DNA from: Anaerosporobacter faecicola
Lineage (GTDB): Bacteria > Bacillota > Clostridia > Lachnospirales > Lachnospiraceae
DNA: 47,179 bases
Assembly (NCBI RefSeq): GCF_012070565.1
Contig: NZ_JAAQRO010000005.1
Location: forward strand, 1-47,179
Reading direction: 5' to 3'
The notes under the pieces were generated by a model. That model did not search any database and had not been told where the DNA came from. It was given only the letters and a program-made list of their open reading frames with translations. This document shows, piece by piece, positions 36,513 through 46,090 of this stretch. The number at the start of each line of letters is the position of its first letter. Within the stretch, counting starts at the first letter, position 1. Position numbers and translations under genes: made by a program.

Positions 36513-37751
36513 ATGGAAGATACACAATTATTGATGGATATTATTTGGACTATGCTAGCAGCATTCCTTGTATTCTTTATGCAAGCTGGTTTCGCTATGG
36601 TAGAAACAGGATTTACGCGTGCAAAAAATGCAGGTAACATTCTTATGAAAAACCTTATGGACTTTGTTCTTGGAACCATTTTCTTCTTTATGATTGGTTT
36701 CGCATTAATGTTTGGTGATGATGCCGGTGGTATTATCGGTACTTCCGGTTTCTTCAATCCACAATCGTTAACAGATGTAACACCTTTACCAATTGGTGTA
36801 TTTATGATTTTCCACACGGTATTCTGTGCTACTGCAGCTACAATCGTATCTGGAGCAATGGCAGAAAGAACAAAATTCAAAGCTTACCTAATCTACAGTG
36901 CCTGTATCAGTGTTTTCATCTATCCAATCACAGGTCACTGGATCTGGGGTGGTGGCTGGTTAGCTGATCTTGGTTTCCATGATTTTGCTGGATCGACTGC
37001 TGTTCACTCTGTTGGTGGTTGGTGTGCCTTAATTGGTGCCAAGATTCTTGGACCTCGTATTGGTAAATATTCAAAAGATGGTAAAGTGAATGCAATACCT
37101 GGTCATAATCTTCCTTTAGGTGCATTAGGTGTATTCATTCTTTGGTTCTGTTGGTTTGGTTTCAACTGTGGTTCTACAACTGCTGCTACAACAAGTGTTG
37201 GTGATATTGCGATGACAACTAACCTTGCAGCTGCTACTGCAACATTAGCTACATTAATTCTTACCTGGATTCGTTACGGTAAACCAGATATTTCAATGTC
37301 ATTCAATGGAACATTAGCTGGTTTAGTTGCCATTACCGCTGGTTGTGACGTTGTTTCCTATTGGGGAGCATTTATTATTGGCTTAATCGCTGGTATCGCT
37401 GTTGTATTCGTTATTGAATTCGTTGATAAGAAATTAAGAATTGACGATCCTGTTGGTGCAACTGGTGTTCACTGGGCTTGTGGTATTCTTGGAACACTCT
37501 TAACTGGATTATTCTCTACAAGCGATGAAATTGGTCTTGGCTTATTCTATGGTGGTGGTTTTGAATTCCTAGGAAAACAATTAATTGGTATATTAGCTGT
37601 TGGTGCATATACTGCAATTCTAGCATTTATTATATTCAAAGTAATTGATAAAACAGTTGGTTTACGTGTAAGTAAACAAGAAGAGGAAGATGGTCTTGAT
37701 GTCCATGAACATGGTGCAAGCGGCTATGCAGACTTCCAATTCAAATTATAA
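36513..37751 (+). CDS. amtB: Ammonium transporter
   Basis: A 412-aa Amt/MEP/Rh channel with 11 predicted helices. The pore histidines are in AGSTAVHSVGGW and GATGVHWACG. The entry region WIWGGGWLADLG and the C-terminal tail GLDVHEHGASGY, which contacts PII, are typical. It imports ammonium and is blocked by GlnK when nitrogen is ample. Start at 36513 behind GGGAGG. Its expression seems to depend on readthrough of the terminator just upstream. Confidence 0.96.
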   Translation: MEDTQLLMDIIWTMLAAFLVFFMQAGFAMVETGFTRAKNAGNILMKNLMDFVLGTIFFFMIGFALMFGDDAGGIIGTSGFFNPQSLTDVTPLPIGVFMIFHTVFCATAATIVSGAMAERTKFKAYLIYSACISVFIYPITGHWIWGGGWLADLGFHDFAGSTAVHSVGGWCALIGAKILGPRIGKYSKDGKVNAIPGHNLPLGALGVFILWFCWFGFNCGSTTAATTSVGDIAMTTNLAAATATLATLILTWIRYGKPDISMSFNGTLAGLVAITAGCDVVSYWGAFIIGLIAGIAVVFVIEFVDKKLRIDDPVGATGVHWACGILGTLLTGLFSTSDEIGLGLFYGGGFEFLGKQLIGILAVGAYTAILAFIIFKVIDKTVGLRVSKQEEEDGLDVHEHGASGYADFQFKL

Positions 37752-37815
37752 GTATACACAATTCTACTTATCCGAATAGACTTTATCTAACACCCTCGTG
37801 CCTCTAATCGTCACC

Positions 37816-39105
37816 CTAACGATCGGAGGCACATATTACCTTTACGATCTTATTCTTACCCACTGCAATAATCCATTCCTTCTTCTGTAGTGGAAGGAAT
37901 AGCTTCGTTTCTTTTTCTCCATCTACCTTCACCGCATTTTGCATAAGCAATCTACGCGCATCACTCTTACTTTTAGCAAATCCAATCTCACAAAGAAGTG
38001 CTGGAAGATCGATTTTTACTTGATCTTGTTCTACTATTTCACAACACCCTTTTTTTACTACAATTTCTTTTATATCATCTGGTATTTCTTTTTTCTGGTA
38101 CATCTCTTGAAAATATTTCTCTGCTTTCTCTGCCTTGTCTATTCCATGGTACAAACTTACGATTTCACATGCCAGACTCATCTTTACGTCTCTTGGATTG
38201 ACTTCCTGATTCTCAAGTTCAAGAGCAAATCGTTCGATTTCGTCTGGTAAAAGATCCGTTACTAATTCAAAGTACCGAATGATTCGTTCATCTGGGATGG
38301 TCATGACTTTTCGGTACATGATCTCAGGGGCTTCATCAATTCCAATATAGTTTCCAAGACTCTTACTCATCTTTTGAATCCCATCTGTTCCTTCCAGAAT
38401 TGGTACGAACATTGCCACCTGACTCTCTAGACCATAATCTTTTTGTAATGCCCTTCCCATTAAAATATTAAATGTCTGATCCGTTCCTCCAAGCTCAATG
38501 TCTGCCTTAATCTGTACCGAATCATATGCCTGCATTAACGGATAGAAGAACTCATGTAAACCAATTGGTTGTTGTTTTTTATATCGGTTTGAGAAGTCAT
38601 CTCGTTCAAGAAGTCTTGCTACCGTTACTTTACTAGCTAGCCCAAGTACCTCTTCAAAGTTAAGCCTTTTCAACCATTCACTATTAAAATGAATCTCTGT
38701 TTTTTCAGGATCGAGAATCTTCATTACTTGCTCCGTATAGGTACGTGCATTCTCCCGCACTTCTTCTTCTGACATTTGCTTTCTTCCTTTGGTTTTTCCC
38801 GTTGGATCACCAATCCGTCCTGTAAAATCTCCAATAATTATTACCGCACGATGTCCAAGATCCTGCATTTGTTTGATCTTTCGAAGGACAACTGTATGCC
38901 CCAGATGAATATCAGGAGCAGAAGGATCAAGACCTAACTTCACTACCAGGGGAGTTTGTTCCTCATAGCTTTTTTTCAACTTTTTGAGCAAGTCTTCTTC
39001 ATTGATCATTTCCAAAAGACCTTTTTTAATAATTCGCAATTGTTCTTCTGGGGATTTTGATATCCGTACTTTGGTTGCCTTGTTACATAATTCTTTGTTT
39101 GTCAT
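37816..39105 (-). CDS. tyrS: Tyrosyl-tRNA synthetase
   Basis: Class I synthetase charging tRNA-Tyr, about 429 aa. The HIGH-type motif HLGH is at about 65, the tyrosine-binding [13 protein letters not shown] in the middle, KMSKS at about 243, and an S4-like RNA-binding domain at the C terminus. The sequence is closer to the TyrZ-like branch than to the short TyrS form. Start at ATG 39105 with AAAGGAAG; the TTG at 39123 lies within the ribosome site. Control is by the T-box leader upstream. The final codons overlap a GTGCCTC/GAGGCAC hairpin (37799-37833). Confidence 0.95.
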   Translation of the reverse strand: MTNKELCNKATKVRISKSPEEQLRIIKKGLLEMINEEDLLKKLKKSYEEQTPLVVKLGLDPSAPDIHLGHTVVLRKIKQMQDLGHRAVIIIGDFTGRIGDPTGKTKGRKQMSEEEVRENARTYTEQVMKILDPEKTEIHFNSEWLKRLNFEEVLGLASKVTVARLLERDDFSNRYKKQQPIGLHEFFYPLMQAYDSVQIKADIELGGTDQTFNILMGRALQKDYGLESQVAMFVPILEGTDGIQKMSKSLGNYIGIDEAPEIMYRKVMTIPDERIIRYFELVTDLLPDEIERFALELENQEVNPRDVKMSLACEIVSLYHGIDKAEKAEKYFQEMYQKKEIPDDIKEIVVKKGCCEIVEQDQVKIDLPALLCEIGFAKSKSDARRLLMQNAVKVDGEKETKLFLPLQKKEWIIAVGKNKIVKVICASDR

Positions 39106-39219
39106 AGAAATCTTCCTTTCCAAGACATTGGCTAAAGAGCGTTAATTCAATGATACCAAACGAGATATATTGCTCCATCCTTGCATAACCAAGTGTGTAT
39201 TCCACACTCTCTCGCACAT

Positions 39220-39575
39220 AAAAAAACCCGTCCTTTACGCATATTCATACGCAAAGGACGGGAGCATCTATCTCACGTGTTACCACCTTTATTCACCATT
39301 GTATTACTACTTTGGTCTCATCAGGTACGCCATCTCCTCTATTTCATTCGATTCATGGATTATACCTTATCAATATAACGGTCGAACCCGTCACAGCCTA
39401 CTTCATAATCATATGGTTCAGTGTGAAACTCCGAGATGTATTTCAAGATGACCTTCTTGCGCCTCTCATCAACCGGCTACTTTCTGTTAAAAGATACGAT
39501 TCTCTACTTCTTCTCTTCCATGTCTTTCTAACATATTCATTTCAAGTGTTTCTTCACTTGTTTTGGTTTATCATA
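39220..39575 (-). promoter_or_regulatory. Tyrosine T-box leader of tyrS
   Basis: Read on the minus strand, this region has the three key T-box parts. A candidate UAC (Tyr) specifier lies at 39440-39438 on the 3' side of the stem I region. The T-box sequence AAGGTGGTAACACG lies at 39290-39276, complementary in type to the tRNA acceptor end. A terminator follows (39253-39262 with 39227-39236, then seven T). Uncharged tRNA-Tyr should stabilise the antiterminator and raise tyrS expression. The specifier is my least certain element. Confidence 0.85.
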
Positions 39576-39598
39576 AACCTCTTCTTACCGTCTGTCAA
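39570..39598 (-). promoter_or_regulatory. Promoter of the tyrS leader
   Basis: Minus strand TTGACA (39598-39593), 17-bp spacer, TATGAT (39575-39570), placing the start of the T-box RNA near 39563. Confidence 0.8.
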
Positions 39599-39768
39599 CC
39601 CCTATAATTTATTTATTCACACAAATTTTAGATTCTCATTATTTCTTTCTGGATAGACTTATGTTACACTTAATAAAGCAAAAGTTATACGAGATAGGTT
39701 ACTATCTACGTAAGGAAGAAGCATCCGTTGTTCTTCCATTATCACCATATGGAAAAGGGGATTTAATC

Positions 39769-40503
39769 GTGGCAAAAGAAACGAGATTAGATGATTCTGC
39801 AGGAATCTACGAAAAACGTGAGAAACAAACGGAACGTCAAAAGATGCAGGATATGACGTTTAAAGAAAAAGTTCAGTACTTTAACATGTACTACTTGAAG
39901 AAAGTAATCTTTGGCGTCATTGCATTGGTATTTGTTAGCTACTTACTATTCGAAACTTTATCACCAAAACCAGATGAACTATTAAACATTGCCGTTGTTA
40001 ATGATTACTTTGATCAAACAAAGGTAAAAGAATTCTTAAAGGATCTAGATACACATTTTGATGTTGATCCAGATAAAGAAGTGATTAATTTTGACTACAG
40101 CTATTACATTGCGGAAAATGACGTTTCTGAAAACTCTGTCAGTTCCATTCAGAAACTATCCACTTATATCGCCGCCAAACAAATAGATGTAATTATTGCT
40201 GATGAGACAAACTTTAAACAGTTGGCAGCTAATGGATATTTTTATAATCTTTCTGATCTATTACCTGCAGATCAATTCTCCAAATTAACAGAATCATTCT
40301 GTATGGGTACGATTTCAGAGAATAACTTACCAAAAGGAGAACTTTCCGCTGGCGAATGCCCATATGGAATCTACTTGACCGATAGTTCCGTTTATAAAAA
40401 CAGTGGTTCAACAATAACAAAACCTATTTTAGGAGTCGTATGTAATACGCCAAATAAAGAGCATGTGTTAGAACTTATCTCGTACTTATTGAATCTTGAT
40501 TAG
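39769..40503 (+). CDS. Single-pass membrane protein of unknown function
   Basis: About 244 aa. A charged cytosolic N terminus (about 1-45, containing RQKMQDMTFKEKVQYF) precedes one TM helix (about 47-65), and an extracytoplasmic domain of 175 residues follows with alternating strands and helices (for example IDVIIADETNFKQLAANG), recalling solute-binding folds. I start at GTG 39769 because AAGGGG lies eight bases upstream; the open frame extends to ATG 39661 without a ribosome site. I recall proteins starting MAKETRLDDS as common in Lachnospiraceae, which supports the GTG. Divergent from tyrS, convergent with asd. Confidence 0.78.
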   Translation: MAKETRLDDSAGIYEKREKQTERQKMQDMTFKEKVQYFNMYYLKKVIFGVIALVFVSYLLFETLSPKPDELLNIAVVNDYFDQTKVKEFLKDLDTHFDVDPDKEVINFDYSYYIAENDVSENSVSSIQKLSTYIAAKQIDVIIADETNFKQLAANGYFYNLSDLLPADQFSKLTESFCMGTISENNLPKGELSAGECPYGIYLTDSSVYKNSGSTITKPILGVVCNTPNKEHVLELISYLLNLD

Positions 40504-41228
40504 ACTATGATAAACACGCTTTGCGAGTTTATCAAGTTCTCGCGGCAATCTCCAAGGTCTTAAGAAAACTTGGACTTTGGCTCGTTGCTCGCGTAAATAA
40601 AAAGGAGTGTTGCAAAACAACACTCCTTTTTATTTTAATTTTTCATTTATTTTGCTGTAATATATCCCTTCGCTTTTAATAATTCTGCGCTTAATACACC
40701 GCCGCCTGCTGCACCACGAATTGTATTATGAGATAAGCCTACGAATTTGTAATCATATACGGTATCTTCTCTTAAACGTCCGATTGAAACGCCCATACCG
40801 TTTTCATAATCTACATCCAAACTTACTTGAGGTCGATTATCCTCTTCTAAGTATTGAATGAATTGTTTTGGAGCACTTGGAAGATTTAACTCTTGAGGTA
40901 AACCTTTGAAGTTTCTCCATGCTTCGATCATCTGTTCTTTTGTAGGTTTCTTTTCAAAACTAACAAATACAGCTGCTGTATGTCCATTTAATACTGGTAC
41001 ACGAATACATTGTGTTGTAATGATTGGACTATCTGCTTTTACAATCTTACCATCAACAACTTTACCCCAGATACGAAGTGGTTCTTGTTCACTCTTTTCT
41101 TCTTCTCCACCGATATATGGAATGATATTTCCTTCCATTTCCGGCCATTCTTTAAAGGTTTTACCTGCACCTGAGATTGCTTGGTAAGTTGTTGCTACTA
41201 CAACCTTTGGTCCAAATTCTCTTAATGC
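40504..41228. repeat. 725-bp direct repeat, copy 1 (asd 3' half and downstream)
   Basis: Matches 46455-47179 at a constant offset of 5951 bp. I found only two mismatches, adjacent at 40538-40539. It covers the asd 3' half, its terminator and two downstream hairpins. The match runs to the window end, so the true repeat may be longer. Confidence 0.95.
40600..40630 (-). terminator. Bidirectional terminator of asd
   Basis: Perfect 13-bp stem (40600-40612 with 40618-40630) with a CAAAA loop, between the convergent membrane-protein gene and asd. The T-rich side is strongest for plus-strand readers. Confidence 0.8.
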
Positions 41229-41732
41229 ATGTAACGCTGGTGTATAACTTTGAATTGAACAGTTTGGTTTTACAGCAATAAAACCTCTCTTTGTTCCTAA
41301 ACGTTTCTTCTGTGACTCAATAACTTCTAAATGTTCTGGATTTAATTCAGGTACTACCATAGGTACATCAGGTGTCCATCTATGTGCACTGTTGTTTGAT
41401 ACAACTGGAGTTTCTGCTTTTGCATATGCTTCTTCAATTGCTTTGATTTCATCTTTTGTCATATCAACAGCACTAAAAACAAAGTCAACTTTACTAGAAA
41501 CTTCTTCTACATCATTAACATTCATTACAATCATTTTCTTAACAGCTTCAGGCATAGGTGTTGTCATCTTCCAACGTCCACCAATAGCTTCTTCATATGT
41601 TTTACCTGCACTTCTTGGGCTTGCAGCAACAGCTACTACTTCAAACCAAGGGTGATTCTCTAATAAAGTGATAAAACGTTGTCCAACCATTCCTGTTGCT
41701 CCAAGAATACCTACTCTTAATTTACTACTCAT
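40647..41732 (-). CDS. asd: Aspartate-semialdehyde dehydrogenase
   Basis: Reduces aspartyl phosphate to aspartate semialdehyde with NADPH, feeding lysine, threonine, methionine and diaminopimelate. 361 aa with the Rossmann loop GATGMVGQR (about 10-18), the catalytic Cys in PNCSIQSY (about 157), and the late GRLREDxxxDYKFVGLSHNT region. The sequence is the archaeal/fungal-like form found in many Clostridia. Start at 41732. Promoter about 90-120 bp upstream; no lysine riboswitch was seen. Its 3' half is repeated at the end of the window. Confidence 0.96.
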   Translation of the reverse strand: MSSKLRVGILGATGMVGQRFITLLENHPWFEVVAVAASPRSAGKTYEEAIGGRWKMTTPMPEAVKKMIVMNVNDVEEVSSKVDFVFSAVDMTKDEIKAIEEAYAKAETPVVSNNSAHRWTPDVPMVVPELNPEHLEVIESQKKRLGTKRGFIAVKPNCSIQSYTPALHALREFGPKVVVATTYQAISGAGKTFKEWPEMEGNIIPYIGGEEEKSEQEPLRIWGKVVDGKIVKADSPIITTQCIRVPVLNGHTAAVFVSFEKKPTKEQMIEAWRNFKGLPQELNLPSAPKQFIQYLEEDNRPQVSLDVDYENGMGVSIGRLREDTVYDYKFVGLSHNTIRGAAGGGVLSAELLKAKGYITAK

Positions 41733-42444
41733 CTTAAACCCTCCATCTTTCTATATTGACCAATTCAGTCACATAACGACATGTATGTCTTTCTGTTACG
41801 TACATTTGTCTTTACTAATAAGTATCGTACACTGTTTTGCATAAAAATGCAACCGTTTTTTGGTGTTTCTACTTTTTTTCGTTACTTTGTTGAATTGTTC
41901 ATTTCATTTTCTGCTTTATTTGGTAATAATTTTTAGGAACACAATCCAAGATTCTTTGATCTGCCCCAACCGATTTGATCTCTTCCTATATATATTCTCT
42001 ATTACTCATACATTACACCTTACCTGTTTTGGTTAACCCAAATTGCACCAACGTTATCCGTCTTACCAATTTCACACACTTCTTTTCTAACTTTTCTTCT
42101 GTATCTTCTCCTCTCTTATGTCTATTCTCTAATGGCTATTTCTCTTAGCGCACATACTATTCTCTTATACAAACCTACTCAGACATGTGTATATCCCTTT
42201 CCTTATCATCGTTTCCCTTATCATTATACAATCATATATCGAAATTTTCTTATATAAAAGGATGGAAGTTTCAACTCATACTCCTCATTATATAAAAATA
42301 ACCACCATGAAGAAGGCATACACGTATATGCCAATTTCTGGTAGCTATCCTTTTTTGCAACAATAATTTTTGTTTCTTTTATGTTTATATGGAATTTTAT
42401 AGTATAAATATTCATTTTATGAATATTTACGATTGCTGACTTAT
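41733..42444. other. Long intergenic region upstream of asd
   Basis: 712 bp without a supported gene. Near asd there is a promoter (listed). From about 41860 to 42200 the plus strand is notably rich in T and C. Near the other end are two hairpins: about 42316-42333 and a perfect 10-bp stem at 42406-42428, neither with a good T-run. A 63-codon frame (42224-42415, minus) has no ribosome site and is not accepted. Confidence 0.65.
41824..41852 (-). promoter_or_regulatory. Promoter of asd
   Basis: Minus strand TTGCAT (41852-41847), 17-bp spacer, TACGAT (41829-41824). Confidence 0.6.
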
Positions 42445-42735
42445 TTATTTATCTTCTAACTTTATCTTATTCTTTGTATCTATAATCTGCACACGATCTT
42501 CTCGAACGAACTGCATGATGATCTTGAGACCTACTCCTGTGGCTTGAGAGACCTCAAACACAGATGTATTCACATGGGATTGTATGTATTCCTTCACTTT
42601 ACGATAATCCTCTTTGTCTTTATCAATACAATCCGGACATAAAGATACACCGCCGTAATCATTATTTAATAATTTATGACATCTTTGGCAAGTTCTAATC
42701 GTAGGGAAATTGCTGTTTGGTAATGACGAATCCAA
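42445..42735 (-). CDS. YvyF-like flagellar-operon-type zinc protein
   Basis: A protein of about 96 aa with two Cys pairs (CQRC and CPDC, 13 residues between) that look zinc-binding. The ending EVSQATGVGLKIIMQFVRED is an HTH-like motif. This matches the small YvyF-type protein usually found in flagellar operons (with flgM). Here no flagellar gene is adjacent. I prefer TTG 42735, about nine bases after GAAAGGG; the TTG at 42744 touches that site. Confidence 0.75.
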   Translation of the reverse strand: MDSSLPNSNFPTIRTCQRCHKLLNNDYGGVSLCPDCIDKDKEDYRKVKEYIQSHVNTSVFEVSQATGVGLKIIMQFVREDRVQIIDTKNKIKLEDK

Positions 42736-42977
42736 GAAAATCAACCCTTTCTTCTAGTTTTACAATCTAACCGGTAGTAAAACGGGAGATACTACGCACA
42801 TTATCTCATATGATATCATTATGCATCAATTTTTTTTAATTTGCAATACTCTGAATTTCCCACCCCCCTCTTCTGCTTTAATTTAGTAACTAAATTAAAT
42901 GGTTTCGGTTGAAAACTTAATATCTTTCTGCTATTATATGTCTGCTTACAGAATTTTTCAGGAGGTTTTAAAATATT

Positions 42978-44216
42978 ATGTCGTTGAAGATAAACTGTCT
43001 TATTGCTCAATCTGGTGGTCCTACTACAGCAATTAATTCTAGCTTAGCAGGAGTCATTCATCAAGCTATACAAGCAACTAATGTTGATCAAATATATGGT
43101 TCTCTTAATGGAATACAAGGTGTATTAAAAGATGATTTAGTCAATCTCACATCTTCTTTTGAAGATAGTTCGAAGAAATTAATGACCTTAATTCATACAC
43201 CATCCATGTTCTTAGGTTCTTGCCGTTATAAGCTTGCAGACCCTCTTGATGACGATTCTGATTATCATACGATTTTTCAACAATTCTTAAAATATAACAT
43301 CAAATATTTCTTCTATATCGGTGGAAATGACTCCATGGATACCGTAGATAAATTATCCGCATTTGCACTACAGCATCATATTGACATTCAAATCATTGGA
43401 ATTCCAAAAACAATTGATAACGATCTTAGCTGCATCGATCATACTCCTGGGTTTGGCTCAGCTGCCAAATACATCGCCTCTTCCATGCTCGAAATTGCTC
43501 ATGATACGTATATATATGATACCAAAAGTGTTACAATCGTAGAAATCATGGGAAGAAATGCAGGTTGGTTAACCGCTGCATCTGCACTTGCCCGTACTGA
43601 ATATAGTGATGCACCACACCTCATCTATCTTCCAGAAACACCTTTCTCTACTTCTGCTTTTGTTCAAGATGTACGAAATAAACTGAAAGATAGAAAGCAT
43701 GTGATTGTGGCTGTTTCAGAGGGAATCAAAGATCTCGATGGACAATATATCTCTGCAAACTCCACTGGTACCGATCAGTTTGGACATGTTATGCTTAGTG
43801 GAACAGGAAAATATCTTGAAATCCTGATTCGTGATACCATTGGCTGTAAAGTCCGTTCCATTGAATTAAACGTACTCCAACGTTGTGCTTCCCATATTTC
43901 CTCCCAAACAGATCTTGATGAGGCATACACACTTGGCAAAGAAGCATTCTTATTAGCAGCAAAAGGGGAAACTGCCAAAATGGTTACCCTTACCCGTACA
44001 AGCAATGATCCGTATACGGTATCATACTCCAATACAGATGTTTCCAATGTAGCTAATGTGGAGAAACAGATACCAAAAGAGTGGATCACCAGTTCTGGTA
44101 ACGATATTACAAAAGAGTTATTGGATTATCTCTACCCATTGATTCAGGGTGAAGTACCTGTTACCTACAAAGATGGTGTACCAGCATACCTGCCTGTTAC
44201 TCATCTATTCCGTTAA
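42978..44216 (+). CDS. Pyrophosphate-type 6-phosphofructokinase
   Basis: 412-aa PFK family member. The nucleotide loop reads GGNDSMD (about 114-120), with Asp where ATP enzymes have Gly, and the catalytic segment PKTIDNDL has Lys before TIDND; both mark pyrophosphate users. EIMGRNAGW and the late VLQRCASHIS region complete the family pattern. PPi-PFK works reversibly in glycolysis and gluconeogenesis and saves ATP. Start at 42978 behind CAGGAGG. It is a single-gene unit closed by a strong terminator. The cofactor is inferred from residues only. Confidence 0.9.
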   Translation: MSLKINCLIAQSGGPTTAINSSLAGVIHQAIQATNVDQIYGSLNGIQGVLKDDLVNLTSSFEDSSKKLMTLIHTPSMFLGSCRYKLADPLDDDSDYHTIFQQFLKYNIKYFFYIGGNDSMDTVDKLSAFALQHHIDIQIIGIPKTIDNDLSCIDHTPGFGSAAKYIASSMLEIAHDTYIYDTKSVTIVEIMGRNAGWLTAASALARTEYSDAPHLIYLPETPFSTSAFVQDVRNKLKDRKHVIVAVSEGIKDLDGQYISANSTGTDQFGHVMLSGTGKYLEILIRDTIGCKVRSIELNVLQRCASHISSQTDLDEAYTLGKEAFLLAAKGETAKMVTLTRTSNDPYTVSYSNTDVSNVANVEKQIPKEWITSSGNDITKELLDYLYPLIQGEVPVTYKDGVPAYLPVTHLFR

Positions 44217-44222
44217 CCGTTA

Positions 44223-44266
44223 AAAAGCCGATAGCAATTGATCTATAACAATTGCTATCGGCTTTT
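44223..44266. terminator. Bidirectional terminator between the PPi-PFK gene and dusB
   Basis: Perfect 18-bp stem (44223-44240 with 44249-44266), A-rich on the left and T-rich on the right, between convergent genes; it can serve both. Confidence 0.9.
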
Positions 44267-44291
44267 CCTGTTTATAAGTATAGGCATATGT

Positions 44292-45263
44292 CTATTTTAG
44301 CATATCCCTATACTGCATCATTAATCTCTCTAAATCTTCCATGCTTTCAATTTCATTCACTAAATTTCTTAATTTCGCAGATTGTGGATACCCAGTGGTA
44401 TACCAAGCTACATGTTTCCGCATTTCGCGAATACCAACATAATCTCCTTTGAATGCAATCTGCATCTTTGCATGTCGTAAAATCATCTGTATTACATCAT
44501 CAACGGATGGCTTTTCCGGAATAATTCCCGTTTCTATATAACTCTTAATCTGAGAAAACAACCATGGGTTTCCACGTACCCCTCTGGCAATCATGATGCC
44601 ATCGCATCCTGTCTCCTTAAGCATTCTGGCAGCGTCCTCTACGGAGGCAACATCTCCATTCCCAATTACCGGAATCGACACAGCTTCTTTTACCTGACGA
44701 ATACAATCCCAATCTGCCTTTCCACTATAATATTGTGCTCTTGTACGTCCATGAACCGCTACTGCTGCTGCACCATTTTGTTCTGCAATCTTTGCAATCT
44801 CCACTGCATTCAAATTGGTATCATCAAATCCCTTTCGGATCTTCACCGTAAGTGGCTTTTGAATCGCATGGGATACTTTGTAGACAATCTCTCCTACCAA
44901 CTTTGGATTTTTTAGCAATGCAGAACCTTCTCCATTGTTTACAACTTTCGGAACAGGACACCCCATATTGATATCAAGAATATCAAAATTACGATGTTCG
45001 ATTTTTTTTGCCATCTCACTTAGAATATCTGGATCTGCTCCAAACAATTGCAACGCAACAGGGCGTTCTTTTTCTTCCACTTCCAACAAAATTTCCGTAT
45101 TCTTATTATTATATAGAATTCCCTTGGCACTGACCATCTCTGTATAGATCAAATCTGCACCTTGTTCTTTGCATAGCAAACGAAAAGGCAGGTCAGTTAC
45201 TCCTGCCATTGGACCTAATATTAAATTACCAGCTACTTTTACATTTCCTATCTGTAAGCTCAT
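44292..45263 (-). CDS. dusB: tRNA-dihydrouridine synthase
   Basis: FMN enzyme reducing uridine to dihydrouridine in tRNA. The 323-aa TIM barrel starts with ILGPMAGVTDLPFR; the catalytic Cys is in NMGCPVPKVV (about 100); VHGRTRAQYY and GNGDV hold FMN and RNA contacts. It fits the DusB group common in Firmicutes. Start at 45263. It lies 31 bp after coaX, the last gene of a three-gene unit. Confidence 0.94.
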   Translation of the reverse strand: MSLQIGNVKVAGNLILGPMAGVTDLPFRLLCKEQGADLIYTEMVSAKGILYNNKNTEILLEVEEKERPVALQLFGADPDILSEMAKKIEHRNFDILDINMGCPVPKVVNNGEGSALLKNPKLVGEIVYKVSHAIQKPLTVKIRKGFDDTNLNAVEIAKIAEQNGAAAVAVHGRTRAQYYSGKADWDCIRQVKEAVSIPVIGNGDVASVEDAARMLKETGCDGIMIARGVRGNPWLFSQIKSYIETGIIPEKPSVDDVIQMILRHAKMQIAFKGDYVGIREMRKHVAWYTTGYPQSAKLRNLVNEIESMEDLERLMMQYRDMLK

Positions 45264-45294
45264 AACACGTTTTGTGCCTTTCTAATAAATCAAT

Positions 45295-46077
45295 CTATTT
45301 CTTCTTACTTGTCTTACATTTCTCATATATGATGCGCAGACCATTCATTGTTAATGCAGGATCATAGAATTGAATCTCTTCCGTTGCATCTGCAATAATC
45401 TTACCCAATCCACCGGTAGCAACTACTTTAATGTCATCGCGTCCCGTCTCTTCTTTGATTTTCCTAATAATGTACTCTGTCTGTCCAATATATCCATATA
45501 CAAGTCCAGCCTGCATACTCGAAATTGTATCCTTTGCTAAAATTGAATTTGGCTTTTTAATTTCTACTTCTGGTAGAGCTGCCGTATCTGACCATAAGGC
45601 ATTGGCACATATTCGGATTCCCGGACTTGTTATACCTGCTACAAAAGAGCCATCTTCTAACACCAAATCATATGTGGTTGCTGTACCGAAATCAATGACG
45701 ATCACTGGTCCACCGTAGGTTTCATAGGCTGCAACTAGATCAACGATTCGGTCCGCACCAACTTCTCTTGGATTCGCTGTTGCAATCTTGATTCCTGTCT
45801 TCGTCCCTGCACCAACAATGATGGGATTCGTATTCAGATATTTTATGATACCATTCTTAAAGGAGTGCATCATATTCGGTACTACGGAAGATATAATTAC
45901 ATCCTCTACACATTCCGGCTCAATTCCTCGTGCCAATAACAACTGACGTAAAAAGATTCCGTATTCATCTGATGTACGGGCGATCTTTGTCATCATACGA
46001 AACGTTCCCAATAACGTTTCTCCGTCAAATATTCCAAGTGTTATATTCGTATTTCCAACATCTACTGCCAGTAACAT
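45295..46077 (-). CDS. coaX: Type III pantothenate kinase
   Basis: First enzyme of coenzyme A synthesis from pantothenate, about 260 aa. ASKHA fold with phosphate loop [14 protein letters not shown] (residues 5-18), GADRIVD in the middle, and DFGTATTYD for the second phosphate loop. Start at 46077 with AGGAAGGA; the frame to 46116 has none and overlaps the upstream gene. It lies 13 bp after the Dabb gene and 31 bp before dusB. Confidence 0.95.
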   Translation of the reverse strand: MLLAVDVGNTNITLGIFDGETLLGTFRMMTKIARTSDEYGIFLRQLLLARGIEPECVEDVIISSVVPNMMHSFKNGIIKYLNTNPIIVGAGTKTGIKIATANPREVGADRIVDLVAAYETYGGPVIVIDFGTATTYDLVLEDGSFVAGITSPGIRICANALWSDTAALPEVEIKKPNSILAKDTISSMQAGLVYGYIGQTEYIIRKIKEETGRDDIKVVATGGLGKIIADATEEIQFYDPALTMNGLRIIYEKCKTSKKK

Positions 46078-46090
46078 ATCTGTATCCTTC

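Noticed and set aside
42224-42415. 63-codon minus-strand frame
   Set aside because: No ribosome site, overlaps a perfect hairpin at its start, and composition unlike its neighbours.
41733-42444. Lysine riboswitch upstream of asd
   Set aside because: I looked for the conserved GAGGTGC-type core on the minus strand and did not see it; no terminator lies between promoter and asd.
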